Of a DNA stretch of 64,000 nucleotides, positions 16,696 through 25,963 are shown piece by piece. Both the position numbers and the translations under genes were made by a program. Under the pieces are notes generated by a model, which was not told the origin of the DNA, made no database searches, and worked only from the letters and a program-made list of their open reading frames with translations. The stretch is from G965222335 sp965222335 (GTDB taxonomy: Bacteria > Pseudomonadota > Gammaproteobacteria > Pseudomonadales > Halieaceae). Within the stretch, counting starts at the first letter, position 1, and each line of letters opens with the position of its first letter. Where the stretch lies: contig OZ244944.1 in NCBI GenBank assembly GCA_965222335.1, forward strand, positions 1,116,001 through 1,180,000, in the 5' to 3' direction.

Positions 16696-19600
16696 GTGCT
16701 GAAGCTACCCAGGCGTATCACCATTCGCATGACGGTGGTCATGATCTTTGTCGTAGCCACCACCCTGACTGCGGCCATCGCGATTGGCCTGCAGTACTAT
16801 TTCTCTGAATCCCTGGCGACCTCAGCCGCAACCCGGGTGTACACCACCGCCGCCAATGGCGTTACCCAGCAGTTTAACGCGGGACTGGAGCGCAACGCCT
16901 CGATAATCAGGCTACTCTCGGAAAACCCGGTATTCCTGGATCCCGAGCGGGAGCAGGCGCAGTTAGAGACCTTTCGCAGTATCCTGGCGGCCAACCCCCA
17001 GCTCTACGGCATGTACGTCGGGCGCGGGGACGGCAGTTTCCTGGAGCTGATCAACCTGCATCACACTGACGTTGCCCATGCTGTCCTGACCGCCCTGCCG
17101 AGCGATCGCTGGGTGGTAGTCCGGGTCGAGGGCAACCAGCGCGAGTTCGTTTACCTCGACGAGCAAATGAACATACGCGCCTCGCGCACTGAACCCACCG
17201 ACTACGACGTGCGCAACCGGGACTGGTATACGCAGGCCCTGGCCAGCGGCACTACCGAACTGAGCGAGCCCTATCTGTTCGCCCAGCTCAACCTGCCGGG
17301 CCAGACCACGTCTCGCGCCGTACGCGGCTCCGACATCGTCCTGGGGCTGGACCGGACCATGGCATCCCTGGAGGCGTTCCTGCGCGAGCAGAAACTGTCC
17401 TCCTCCAGTGAAATGTTTGTCTTCCACCCGGATGGCGGGCTGGTTGCCTCTACCCTGGACAACGACGCTGCCGGCGAGATTCCGGTGCCTGAATTTGAGC
17501 TCAGCAAGGCCGAGCGGGCGCTGGTGGCGGAGCAGGGCACCCTCCGCGTTTCCAACGAGATGGACTGGCCGCCCTTTGACTACGCCCTGCTGGGAGAGCC
17601 GCAGGGCTACGCCGTGGACGTGATCCGCCTGATAGCCGAAATGACAGGACTCAAGGTGCGCTTCGTCAACGGCCTGGAATGGACCGAACTGGTGGCAGAA
17701 TTCCGCGAAGGCAAGCTGGAAGTACTACAGCCCATCGGTATCTCCGACGCCAACCGCCACTGGGGCGAGGAAGTCGACGCCTTTGCCGAGCTGCCCTTCG
17801 TGCTGGTCACCCGGGATGACGCCGCACCGATCCGGAACATCGATGCCCTGGCAGGCAAGACCGTGGCCATCCCGGGGGGCTGGGCCGTCGCCGCCACTGC
17901 GCGTGAGTACTTTCCCGAGATCAAGATCCTGCCCACCGATAGTCCCGCAGATTCCCTGCGCAGGGTGCGTGCCGGGGAGGCTTTCGCCACGCTCGATAAC
18001 GAACCCATCCTGCGCTACGTACAGCGCCACTACTTCCTCGATGGGCTGATGTACCACACGGATATCGACTTCAACAGCGTCAGCATGCCCGACGACCTGC
18101 AGATGTTTGTGCAGCCGGGGGAAACCGCGCTGGCGGCGCTGCTCAATCGCGCCATCGCGGCCATCGGCCCACCCCAGCGCGAGGCGCTCGCGGCGAAGTG
18201 GCTCGACCATGGGCTGCAGGAAGAAAGTGAAAGCATCACCGCGGGCACCGTCCCCTCCCGCGCCCTGATAGAAATGGCGGGCGATCCCCTGGCGCAGGGA
18301 CAGTTGCTGCCGGTGGAATTCCGGGGCCAGGCGCACTACGCCTACACCGAGCCCCTGCTGAAACTGCCGGGCAATCGGCTGCACCTGGGCGTGCTTGTGC
18401 CGAGACAGTCGGTCCTCGGCCCCTTCAATGAAAAAGTGATGTTTTCCCTGGGCATCACCGCGGGCTTCCTGCTCCTGCTGGTGCCCCTGTCCTGGAGCTT
18501 TGCTTCCCCCATCGTCCGTCCCATCAAGCAACTCGATATTGAGAATGACAAGGTTCGGGATCGCCGTTACGACGAGGTCCAGCGCGCACATTCCCGGATC
18601 AAGGAAATCGACGAGCTGTCGGAGTCCATGGTGGAGATGGTGGAGGCCATCCAGGCGCACGAACAGGCCCAGCGGGAACTGATGGACTCCTTCATCCAGC
18701 TGATCGCCCAGGCCATTGATGACAAGTCCGCCTACACCGGCGGTCACTGTGAGCGGGTCCCGGAACTGGCCCTGATGCTCGCTGACAGCGCCTCCCGCTC
18801 CGACCTGCCCGCGTTCCGCGATTTCGACCTGTCCGACAGGGAGCGCTGGCGCGAATACCGGATCGCCGCCTGGCTGCACGACTGTGGCAAGATCACCACG
18901 CCGGAGCACGTGGTGGACAAGGGCAGCAAGCTCGAGACCATCTACAATCGCATCCACGAGGTGCGCATGCGCTTCGAGGTCCTGTGGCGCGATGCCGAGA
19001 TCGCCTACCTGAAGGGGCTGCTGGAGAACCCCGCAGACGAGCCCCGGCTGCGCGAGACCCTGGAGTGCGAGCGCAAGCGCTTGCAGGACGACTTCCGCTT
19101 CGTGGCCGACTGCAACGTCGGCGGCGAGTTCCTCGATCCCGACGCCCAGCAGCGCCTGCGGGACATCGCCCGGATCACCTGGCAACGGCATTTCGACGAC
19201 CGCCTGGGCCTGTCACCGGTGGATGAACTGCGCCTGCCCGACACCCCGCCACCGGCGCTGCCCGCCACCGAGCCGCTGCTGGCGGACAAGCCGGAGCACA
19301 TCATCCAGCGGGACCGCTCCACCGACTACCCGCCGGAGTTCGGTATCCGCATGGACGTGCCCGAACACCTGTACAACCTCGGGGAGGTGTACAACCTGTC
19401 GGTTTCCCGCGGCACCCTGACCGCGGAAGATCGCTTCAAGATCAACGAGCACATGATCAGCACGATCAAGATGCTGGAGAGCCTGCCTTTCCCGGAGGAG
19501 CTGAAAAACGTGCCCCGCTACGCCTCGACCCACCACGAGACCATGAAGGGCTCGGGTTACCCGCGCAAGCTGCCGGGCGAGGCCCTGAGCATCCCCGAGC

Positions 19601-19851
19601 GCCTGCTGGCGGTGGCGGACGTGTTCGAGGCCCTTACCGCGAGTGACCGACCCTACAAGAAGGCCAAGCCGGTGAGCGTCGCGATCGACATCCTGCACAA
19701 GATGGTGCTCGACGACCACATCGACCGGGACAGCTTCGAGCTCTTCCTGCGCGAGGGGGTGTACCGGCGCTACGCGGAGCGCTTCCTGGCACCGGAACAG
19801 ATTGATGAGGTGGACGTGGCGCAGTACCTGTCCAGGCTCGACGCCGCCTAA
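16696..19851 (+). CDS. Membrane HD-GYP receptor with periplasmic Cache and SBP_bac_3-like sensors (copy 2)
   Basis: Paralogue of the preceding gene with the same architecture: membrane helix, Cache-like region, SBP_bac_3-like domain (beginning LRVSNEMDWPPFDYA), second helix near residues 580-600, HAMP and HD-GYP, 1,051 residues from GTG 16696. The HDCGK and HHETMKGSGYP motifs are intact, so c-di-GMP hydrolysis is expected. The sensory halves of the two proteins are clearly divergent (different ligand-pocket sequences), while bases 18592-19808 match 15364-16580 with only two differences seen by eye. The likely reading is two receptors for different signals sharing one output. The TAA stop overlaps the stop of the convergent msrBA gene by 3 bases. 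Confidence 0.9.
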   Translation: MLKLPRRITIRMTVVMIFVVATTLTAAIAIGLQYYFSESLATSAATRVYTTAANGVTQQFNAGLERNASIIRLLSENPVFLDPEREQAQLETFRSILAANPQLYGMYVGRGDGSFLELINLHHTDVAHAVLTALPSDRWVVVRVEGNQREFVYLDEQMNIRASRTEPTDYDVRNRDWYTQALASGTTELSEPYLFAQLNLPGQTTSRAVRGSDIVLGLDRTMASLEAFLREQKLSSSSEMFVFHPDGGLVASTLDNDAAGEIPVPEFELSKAERALVAEQGTLRVSNEMDWPPFDYALLGEPQGYAVDVIRLIAEMTGLKVRFVNGLEWTELVAEFREGKLEVLQPIGISDANRHWGEEVDAFAELPFVLVTRDDAAPIRNIDALAGKTVAIPGGWAVAATAREYFPEIKILPTDSPADSLRRVRAGEAFATLDNEPILRYVQRHYFLDGLMYHTDIDFNSVSMPDDLQMFVQPGETALAALLNRAIAAIGPPQREALAAKWLDHGLQEESESITAGTVPSRALIEMAGDPLAQGQLLPVEFRGQAHYAYTEPLLKLPGNRLHLGVLVPRQSVLGPFNEKVMFSLGITAGFLLLLVPLSWSFASPIVRPIKQLDIENDKVRDRRYDEVQRAHSRIKEIDELSESMVEMVEAIQAHEQAQRELMDSFIQLIAQAIDDKSAYTGGHCERVPELALMLADSASRSDLPAFRDFDLSDRERWREYRIAAWLHDCGKITTPEHVVDKGSKLETIYNRIHEVRMRFEVLWRDAEIAYLKGLLENPADEPRLRETLECERKRLQDDFRFVADCNVGGEFLDPDAQQRLRDIARITWQRHFDDRLGLSPVDELRLPDTPPPALPATEPLLADKPEHIIQRDRSTDYPPEFGIRMDVPEHLYNLGEVYNLSVSRGTLTAEDRFKINEHMISTIKMLESLPFPEELKNVPRYASTHHETMKGSGYPRKLPGEALSIPERLLAVADVFEALTASDRPYKKAKPVSVAIDILHKMVLDDHIDRDSFELFLREGVYRRYAERFLAPEQIDEVDVAQYLSRLDAA
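18592..19808 (+). repeat. 1,217-bp near-identical segment, copy 2 (HAMP/HD-GYP coding)
   Basis: Partner of 15364-16580. Both copies lie at the same place in their genes, so the repeat keeps both reading frames intact. Confidence 0.93.
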
Positions 19852-20720
19852 AAGCGCGGCGTATAGGCGTGACAGTAGGGCATTTTGCCGGTCTTGGCGT
19901 AGTAGTTCTGATGATACTCCTCGGCCTTCCAGAACTTGCTCGCGGGCAGGATCTGGGTTACCACGTTCAGGCCTTTATCTCGTAAAAGTCCGATCAACTC
20001 CTCTACGACGGCCTGCTCCTCGGCGTCGTTGACAAAGACTGCCGAGGCATACTGCTCCCCAATATCGGGCCCCTGGCCATTTTCCTGGGTAGGGTCGTGA
20101 ATCTCGAAAAACAGCTTGGCCAGGGTCTGGAAGTCAACGGTGGAGGGGTCGTAGCTGACTTCCACCGCCTCCAGGTGACCGGTGGTCCTGGCGCACACCT
20201 CGCGGTAGGTGGGGTCTTCCTTGTGTCCCCCCATGTAACCGGAGACCACGTCCGCAACCCCGGGCTGCTGCCGCATCAGGTGTTCCACGCCCCAGAAACA
20301 ACCGCCGGCAAAATAGGCTTTCTGCATCTGTTTACCCTCTCCTTCCAATAACTCGTCATGGCTCAAAAAATCCATCGACACCGAATTCACACAGTGTCGC
20401 AGATTCTTCGCGGTGAGCATCTCCCCCTCGAACACGTGGCCCAGATGGCCACCGCAGGCTGCACAGAGAATTTCCGTGCGCCGGCCATCGGCATCGGTCT
20501 CTCGCCTCACTGCGCCCTCGATCTCGTCATCGAAGCTGGGCCAGCCGCAGTGGGCGGGAAACTTGTCCTCGGACCGATACAGAGGCTCACCGCAGCGCTT
20601 GCAGGTGTAGACGCCCCCCTCAAAAAAGTCGTTGTAACGCCCCGAAAAGGGGGGTTCCGTGCCTTTCTCCACGATCACCCGATGTTCCTCGGGGGAAAGC
20701 TGCGTCCAGTCCTTGCCCAT
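19848..20720 (-). CDS. msrBA: Bifunctional methionine sulfoxide reductase, MsrB-MsrA fusion
   Basis: Repairs both R- and S-forms of oxidised methionine. The MsrB domain comes first (about residues 1-130). It has the zinc-binding pairs CKRCG and CAACG, the HCGWPSF segment and the catalytic Cys in RHCVNSVSMDF. The MsrA domain (about 133-290) has the catalytic motif GCFWG and the typical GYMGGHKEDPTY and EEYHQNYY segments. No signal peptide is seen, so it is probably cytoplasmic. Better-known fusions are often MsrA-first, so the order is worth noting. It converges with the HD-GYP gene (overlapping stops) and diverges from the peroxiredoxin gene, a neighbouring oxidative-stress function. Confidence 0.95.
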   Translation of the reverse strand: MGKDWTQLSPEEHRVIVEKGTEPPFSGRYNDFFEGGVYTCKRCGEPLYRSEDKFPAHCGWPSFDDEIEGAVRRETDADGRRTEILCAACGGHLGHVFEGEMLTAKNLRHCVNSVSMDFLSHDELLEGEGKQMQKAYFAGGCFWGVEHLMRQQPGVADVVSGYMGGHKEDPTYREVCARTTGHLEAVEVSYDPSTVDFQTLAKLFFEIHDPTQENGQGPDIGEQYASAVFVNDAEEQAVVEELIGLLRDKGLNVVTQILPASKFWKAEEYHQNYYAKTGKMPYCHAYTPRF

Positions 20721-20858
20721 ACCGTCCTCCAGTCTGTAAGCTATGCATTGTAATCAACATACCTGCGCATTCCTGCCCAGGTAAAGACATTCATCCAACA
20801 CAGTGGGTTCCCCGTATAAGGGGGCAACACTATTGTATTGACCTGTAAGGAGGTATTT

Positions 20859-21431
20859 ATGCGCAACCTGGATCGTGTTCCACACGCCACTTTTAAAACC
20901 CGAGTACGCGATGAGTCCGTGGAAGGCTCCAACCCGTTCCGCTGGGAAGAAAAGACCACCGACGACATCTTCGGCGGCAAAAAGGTTGTTGTGTTCTCGC
21001 TGCCGGGCGCCTTTACACCGACCTGCTCCTCCAATCACCTGCCCCGTTACGACGAGCTCTACGACGAGTTCAAGGCCCAGGGCGTGGACGAAGTGATCTG
21101 TGTGTCCGTGAACGACGCCTTCGTCATGTTCCAGTGGGGCAAGCAGCAGGGAAACAAGAACATTTTCCTCCTGCCGGACGGTAACGGCGAATTCACCCGG
21201 AAAATGGGCATGCTGGTCGACAAGTCAGATCTCGGCTTCGGCATGCGCTCCTGGCGTTATTCCATGCTGGTGGACGATGGCAAGATCGAGAAACTGTTCG
21301 TCGAGCCCGATTTTGGTGACCTGTGCCCCACAGATCCCTTCGAAGTCTCAGACGCCGACACCATGATGGCTTACCTCAAGGGCGTGGAGCCGGAAGGCCC
21401 CACCGAGCCGCGCAAGGCCTTCGAGGGCTAA
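20859..21431 (+). CDS. Peroxiredoxin, Prx5/AhpE-like (thioredoxin-fold peroxidase)
   Basis: Reduces peroxides through a peroxidatic cysteine. The start ATG 20859 follows a strong ribosome-binding site TAAGGAGGT at 20846-20854, giving 190 residues; the frame is open seven codons upstream. The active-site segment PGAFTPTCSSNHLP carries the peroxidatic Cys and the conserved Pro and Thr of Prx5-type enzymes. SVNDAFVMFQWG and the MRSWRYSMLVDDG strand also fit the family. Reductant (glutaredoxin or thioredoxin) cannot be told. No glutaredoxin domain is fused. It ends at a strong terminator and is likely monocistronic. Confidence 0.93.
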   Translation: MRNLDRVPHATFKTRVRDESVEGSNPFRWEEKTTDDIFGGKKVVVFSLPGAFTPTCSSNHLPRYDELYDEFKAQGVDEVICVSVNDAFVMFQWGKQQGNKNIFLLPDGNGEFTRKMGMLVDKSDLGFGMRSWRYSMLVDDGKIEKLFVEPDFGDLCPTDPFEVSDADTMMAYLKGVEPEGPTEPRKAFEG

Positions 21432-21460
21432 TAGCCAGAGCGCGAAACCTGCCGCAGATT

Positions 21461-21494
21461 AAAGGCCGGGCGCCTGCGCCCGGCCTTTTTTTTT
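21461..21494 (+). terminator. Intrinsic terminator after the peroxiredoxin gene
   Basis: The stem AAAGGCCGGGCGC pairs with GCGCCCGGCCTTT around a short loop and is followed by a T run of about ten. It lies 30 bp after the stop. Confidence 0.92.
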
Positions 21495-21532
21495 GATTAC
21501 AATAAGCACAATAAAAAGAGGACTTCGCCGCG

Positions 21533-23641
21533 ATGAATAAATCAATCCCCACTCTTGCCCTCACCCTGACCGGCCTGCTGGCCCTGGGCGCCTGTAACCG
21601 GAGCGAGCCTCCCGCACCGAATGACCCCGCCGCAGCCCCGGTCGAGGCCGCCGTGCCGGCGGATGTGGAGTGGCGCCTGCATGGCGGCACGCGCGATGAG
21701 CAGCGCTTCAGTCCCCTGCGTGAAGTCAACGCCGGCAACGTCGAGCGCCTGGGTCTCTACTGGTACTTCGACTACCCCACCAGTCGCGGCCTGGAGGCCA
21801 CACCCCTGGTGATTGACGGCGTGATCTACACCACGGGCTCCTGGAGCATGGTCTATGCCCACGATGCCCGCAGCGGCGAGCTGCTGTGGTTCCACGACCC
21901 TGAGGTGCCACGGGAATGGGCGGTGCACCTGTGCTGTGACGTGGTAAACCGTGGCGTCGCTTACAGGGATGGCAACCTGTTCTTCGGGACCCTGGACGGC
22001 CGTCTTGTGTCCCTGGATGCCAGCACGGGCGAGCAGCGCTGGGCAGTACAAACCACAGACCGCAGCCGCCCCTACTCCATCACCGGGGCGCCGCGGATCG
22101 TCAAGGACATGGTGGTTATCGGCAACGGTGGCAGCGAACTGGGTGTGCGGGGTTATGTCTCGGCCTACGACCTCGCCAGCGGCGAGATGCGCTGGCGCTT
22201 CTACACCGTGCCCGGTAATCCGGAAGACGGCTTTGAATCGCCCGCCATGGAGCGCGCTGCCGCGACCTGGGGTGGTGGCGAATGGTGGGAGATCGGCGGT
22301 GGCGGCACAGTCTGGGACTCCATGGTCTACGACCCCGAGCTGAACCTGCTGTACATCGGCGTTGGCAATGGCGCACCCTGGAACCGGCAGATTCGCAGCC
22401 CCGACGGCGGCGACAACCTGTACCTGTCATCCATCGTCGCCCTGAATCCCGATGACGGCAGCTATGTCTGGCACTACCAGACCACGCCGGGTGAGACCTG
22501 GGATTACACGGCTACCCAGCACATGATCCTGGTCGACCTGGAGTGGAACGGGAAAACCCGGCCCGTGATCGTGCAGGCGCCCAAGAACGGCTTCTTTTAC
22601 GTGCTCAATCGCAAGACGGGTGAGCTGTTATCCGCCGAGCCTTACGCCACCGTGACCTGGGCGTCGCACGTCGATATGGAAACCGGCAGGCCGGTGGAAA
22701 CCGGTGCCGCCCGCTACGTTGAGGGTGACTCGGGCCTGCACCTGCCTGGCCCGATTGGCGGCCACAACTGGCACCCGATGAGCTACAGCCCGGAGACCGG
22801 GCTGGTGTATATCCCCAAGCAGGATGTGCCCTGGGTTTATGCGGCCGACGAAGAGTTTGAGTATCGCGAGGGCTATTGGAACACGGGCACCGACAGCGGA
22901 CCCGCGAGCCTGCCGGATGATCCTGAAGTTAAAGCGGCAGTTCTGGGCGCCGTCAACGGTGCAATCGTGGCCTGGGACCCTGTGGCGGCCCAGCCGCGCT
23001 GGGAGGTAAGCCTCGCAGGCCCCTGGAATGGCGGCATGCTGTCCACTGGCGGAAATTTGCTGTTCCAGGGCAACGCGGAGGGCGAGTTTGTGGCCTACCG
23101 CGCTGATACCGGTGAAGAATTGTGGTCCTTTGACGCCCAGACCGGCATCGTTGCGCCCCCGGTCACCTATCGCCTGGACGGTGAACAGTATGTCGCCGTT
23201 GTAGCTGGCTGGGGCGGCTCCCTGGCCCTGGTCGGCGGTGAGGCCCTGACCGCGGGTCCCATCCCCAATCGTAGCCGGCTACTGGTGTTCAAGCTGGACG
23301 GTAAAGAGGCCCTGCCACCCGCCACCCAACCGCAACTGGTGATTGATCCCCCTCCACTCGAGGGCACGGCGGAGCAGGTCGCCGACGGCAAGGCAACCTA
23401 CCTCCAGTACTGTGTTTTCTGTCACGGAGATGGCGCTGTCAGCGGCGGTGCCACACCCGACCTGCGCGCCCTGACCCCGGAGAAGCACGCCCAGTGGGAT
23501 GCGGTCGTACTCGGCGGTATGCATTGGCAGAACGGGATGGTTGGGTTTGGTGGCGAGTTGAGTAAGCAGGACTCGGAGAATATTCACCATTATGTGATTG
23601 AGCGGGCGCATCGGGCGGTGGCTGAGGCTGAGGGGGGCTAG
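21533..23641 (+). CDS. PQQ-dependent quinohemoprotein dehydrogenase, predicted lipoprotein
   Basis: Probably oxidises an alcohol in the periplasm and passes electrons through its own haem c. The 702-residue product starts with a signal peptide ending in a lipobox (LALGAC, Cys at about residue 21). An eight-bladed propeller follows, with the vicinal cysteine pair HLCCDVVNRG typical of PQQ alcohol dehydrogenases and the active-site segment GETWDYTATQH. The second residue after the catalytic Asp is Thr rather than Asp, which points to calcium rather than lanthanide use. A C-terminal cytochrome c domain has the haem motif CVFCH (about residue 625). No PQQ synthesis genes lie nearby. Confidence 0.92.
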   Translation: MNKSIPTLALTLTGLLALGACNRSEPPAPNDPAAAPVEAAVPADVEWRLHGGTRDEQRFSPLREVNAGNVERLGLYWYFDYPTSRGLEATPLVIDGVIYTTGSWSMVYAHDARSGELLWFHDPEVPREWAVHLCCDVVNRGVAYRDGNLFFGTLDGRLVSLDASTGEQRWAVQTTDRSRPYSITGAPRIVKDMVVIGNGGSELGVRGYVSAYDLASGEMRWRFYTVPGNPEDGFESPAMERAAATWGGGEWWEIGGGGTVWDSMVYDPELNLLYIGVGNGAPWNRQIRSPDGGDNLYLSSIVALNPDDGSYVWHYQTTPGETWDYTATQHMILVDLEWNGKTRPVIVQAPKNGFFYVLNRKTGELLSAEPYATVTWASHVDMETGRPVETGAARYVEGDSGLHLPGPIGGHNWHPMSYSPETGLVYIPKQDVPWVYAADEEFEYREGYWNTGTDSGPASLPDDPEVKAAVLGAVNGAIVAWDPVAAQPRWEVSLAGPWNGGMLSTGGNLLFQGNAEGEFVAYRADTGEELWSFDAQTGIVAPPVTYRLDGEQYVAVVAGWGGSLALVGGEALTAGPIPNRSRLLVFKLDGKEALPPATQPQLVIDPPPLEGTAEQVADGKATYLQYCVFCHGDGAVSGGATPDLRALTPEKHAQWDAVVLGGMHWQNGMVGFGGELSKQDSENIHHYVIERAHRAVAEAEGG

Positions 23642-23701
23642 GTTTTTTTTGGACCTGGCCGGGCCGGGGAGCTTTGATAGTCGCGCCGGGTGCGCGTTGG
23701 T

Positions 23702-23832
23702 GCCAAGCCTGCGGCTTGGTTATGACCTACTTTAAGTAGCGAGCTTTGCTCGCTATCCCTGCGGGACGCCTGCGGCGCTTAAAGCCCGCACCTGCGGTGC
23801 AGGGCTTTTCACATGGCAGCCCTGCGGGCTGC
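23702..23832. repeat. Cluster of five short hairpins, most with a CTGCGG centre
   Basis: Successive small palindromes occur at 23702-23719 (CCAAGCC TGC GGCTTGG), 23738-23754 (AGCGAGC TTT GCTCGCT), 23765-23777, 23782-23807 (AAGCCC outer arms around GCACC TGC GGTGC) and 23816-23832 (GCAGCCC TGC GGGCTGC). The region 23642-23865 has no gene I can support. It lies between the dehydrogenase stop and the rRNA operon terminator, where the two transcripts converge. Confidence 0.7.
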
Positions 23833-23864
23833 GTCTGGACGGGGGAGAGAATCACGCATCCTAA

Positions 23865-23908
23865 AAAACAAAACCCCTGCAGCTTTTGCTGCAGGGGTTT
23901 TCTTTTTT
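23865..23908 (-). terminator. Intrinsic terminator of the rRNA operon
   Basis: The stem AAAACCCCTGCAGC with GCTGCAGGGGTTTT around a four-base loop has T-rich tails in both directions, so it may also stop transcripts coming from the dehydrogenase side. It lies just beyond the 3' end of the 5S gene. Confidence 0.92.
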
Positions 23909-23912
23909 AGAA

Positions 23913-24029
23913 GCCTGGCGATGACCTACTCTCACATGGGGAGACCCCACACTACCATCGGCGATGCATCGTTTCACTACTGAGTTCGGAATGGAGTCAG
24001 GTGGTTCCAATGCTCTATTGTCGCCAGGC
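23913..24029 (-). rRNA. rrf: 5S ribosomal RNA
   Basis: The complementary strand reads GCCTGGCGACAATAGAGC through the conserved CCATTCCGAACTCAG loop to GTCATCGCCAGGC. The pairing ends (GCCTGGCG and CGCCAGGC) define about 117 nt. The spacer to 23S (24030-24240) holds no gene that I can see. Confidence 0.96.
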
Positions 24030-24374
24030 AAACTGGCTTGACGGGGTTGGGTCTCACGCACCTCAGTGCCGCCTACTCTCGTCAAATAAGTCGGTAAATC
24101 AAGCTGATTTGTCAGTTCAAACGCGCTGCTGCTCGGTACCTGACTTGCAGTACCACTTCTTCACAACTTCTGCGACTCGATCACAACACCCTGCTCTGCT
24201 CCTGCACCTCAACTGCGTGCAGCAGATCACTTGGATTATATGGTCAAGCCTCACGGGCAATTAGTACTGGTTAGCTCAACGCCTTACAGCGCTTCCACAC
24301 CCAGCCTATCAACGTTGTAGTCTTCAACGGCCCTTCAGGGGACTTAAAGTCCCAGGGAGAACTTATCTTGGGAG

Positions 24375-24408
<34 letters not shown>

Positions 24409-24576
24409 TGTCCGAACATAGCTACCGGGCAATGCGTCTGGCGACACAACCCGAACACCAGAGGTTCGTCCACTCCGGTCCTCTCGTACTAGGAGCAGCT
24501 TCCCTCAATTCTCCAACGCCCACGGCAGATAGGGACCGAACTGTCTCACGACGTTCTAAACCCAGCTCGCGTACCA

Positions 24577-24609
<33 letters not shown>

Positions 24610-24611
24610 GG

Positions 24612-24654
<43 letters not shown>

Positions 24655-24683
24655 ACCGCCGTCGATGTGAACTCTTGGGCGGT

Positions 24684-24739
<56 letters not shown>

Positions 24740-24860
24740 AGAACCACCGGATCACTAAGACCTACTTTCGTACCTGCTCGTCTTGTCAGACTCGCAGTCA
24801 AGCGCGCTTGTGCCTTTACACTAACCTCATGATTTCCGACCATGATTAGCGCACCTTCGT

Positions 24861-24903
<43 letters not shown>

Positions 24904-25165
24904 ACCCACCACACAATGTCCTCGACCCCGATCAGGGGCCTGAGTTAGAACCTCAACTTTACCAGGCTGGTATTTCAAGGACGGCTCCACAATGGCTAGC
25001 GCCACTGCTTCAAAGCCTCCCAGCTATCCTACACAAATAAAGTCAAAGTCCACTGTGAAGCTGTAGTAAAGGTTCACGGGGTCTTTCCGTCTAGCCGCGG
25101 GTACACTGCATCTTAACAGCGATTTCAATTTCACTGAGTCTCGGGTGGAGACAGTGTGGCCATCG

Positions 25166-25259
<94 letters not shown>

Positions 25260-25292
25260 CAAGAGCTTCGCATAAGCTAACCCCATCAATTA

Positions 25293-25327
<35 letters not shown>

Positions 25328-25766
25328 GTCCACTTTCGTGTTTGCAGAGTGCTATGTTTTTAATAAACAGTCGCAGCCACCTGGTCACTTCGACCGGCCC
25401 AGGCTCAGGGAGCAAGTCCCATCACCCAAACCGGCGTACCTTCTCCCGAAGTTACGGTACCATTTTGCCTAGTTCCTTCACCCGAGTTCTCTCAAGCGCC
25501 TTGGTATTCTCTACCTGATCACCTGTGTCGGTTTACAGTACGGTTCCTTCATATCTGAAGCTTAGAGGCTTTTCTTGGAAGTTTGGCATCAACCACTTCG
25601 CGTTACCTTTCGATAACACTCGTCATCAGCTCTCGGCCTTGATCGCCCGGATTTACCTAAGCAACCAGCCTACAACCTTAAACAGGGACAACCAACGCCC
25701 TGATGGCCTAGCCTACTCCGTCCCCCCATCGCAATATGAAGAAGTACGGGAATATTAACCCGTTTC

Positions 25767-25799
<33 letters not shown>

Positions 25800-25963
25800 G
25801 CCGACTCACCCTGCGCCGATTAGCGTTGCGCAGGAAACCTTGATCTTCCGGCGGGGAGGTTTTTCACCCCCCTTATCGTTACTCATGTCAGCATTCGCAC
25901 TTCTGATATGTCCAGCATGCCTCCCGGCACACCTTCAACCACTTACAGAACGCTCCTCTACCA

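Noticed and set aside
23642..23865. Possible small gene or insertion-sequence remnant between the dehydrogenase and the rRNA operon
   Set aside because: No start with a ribosome-binding site, no terminal repeats and no transposase similarity; only the small hairpins are evident.
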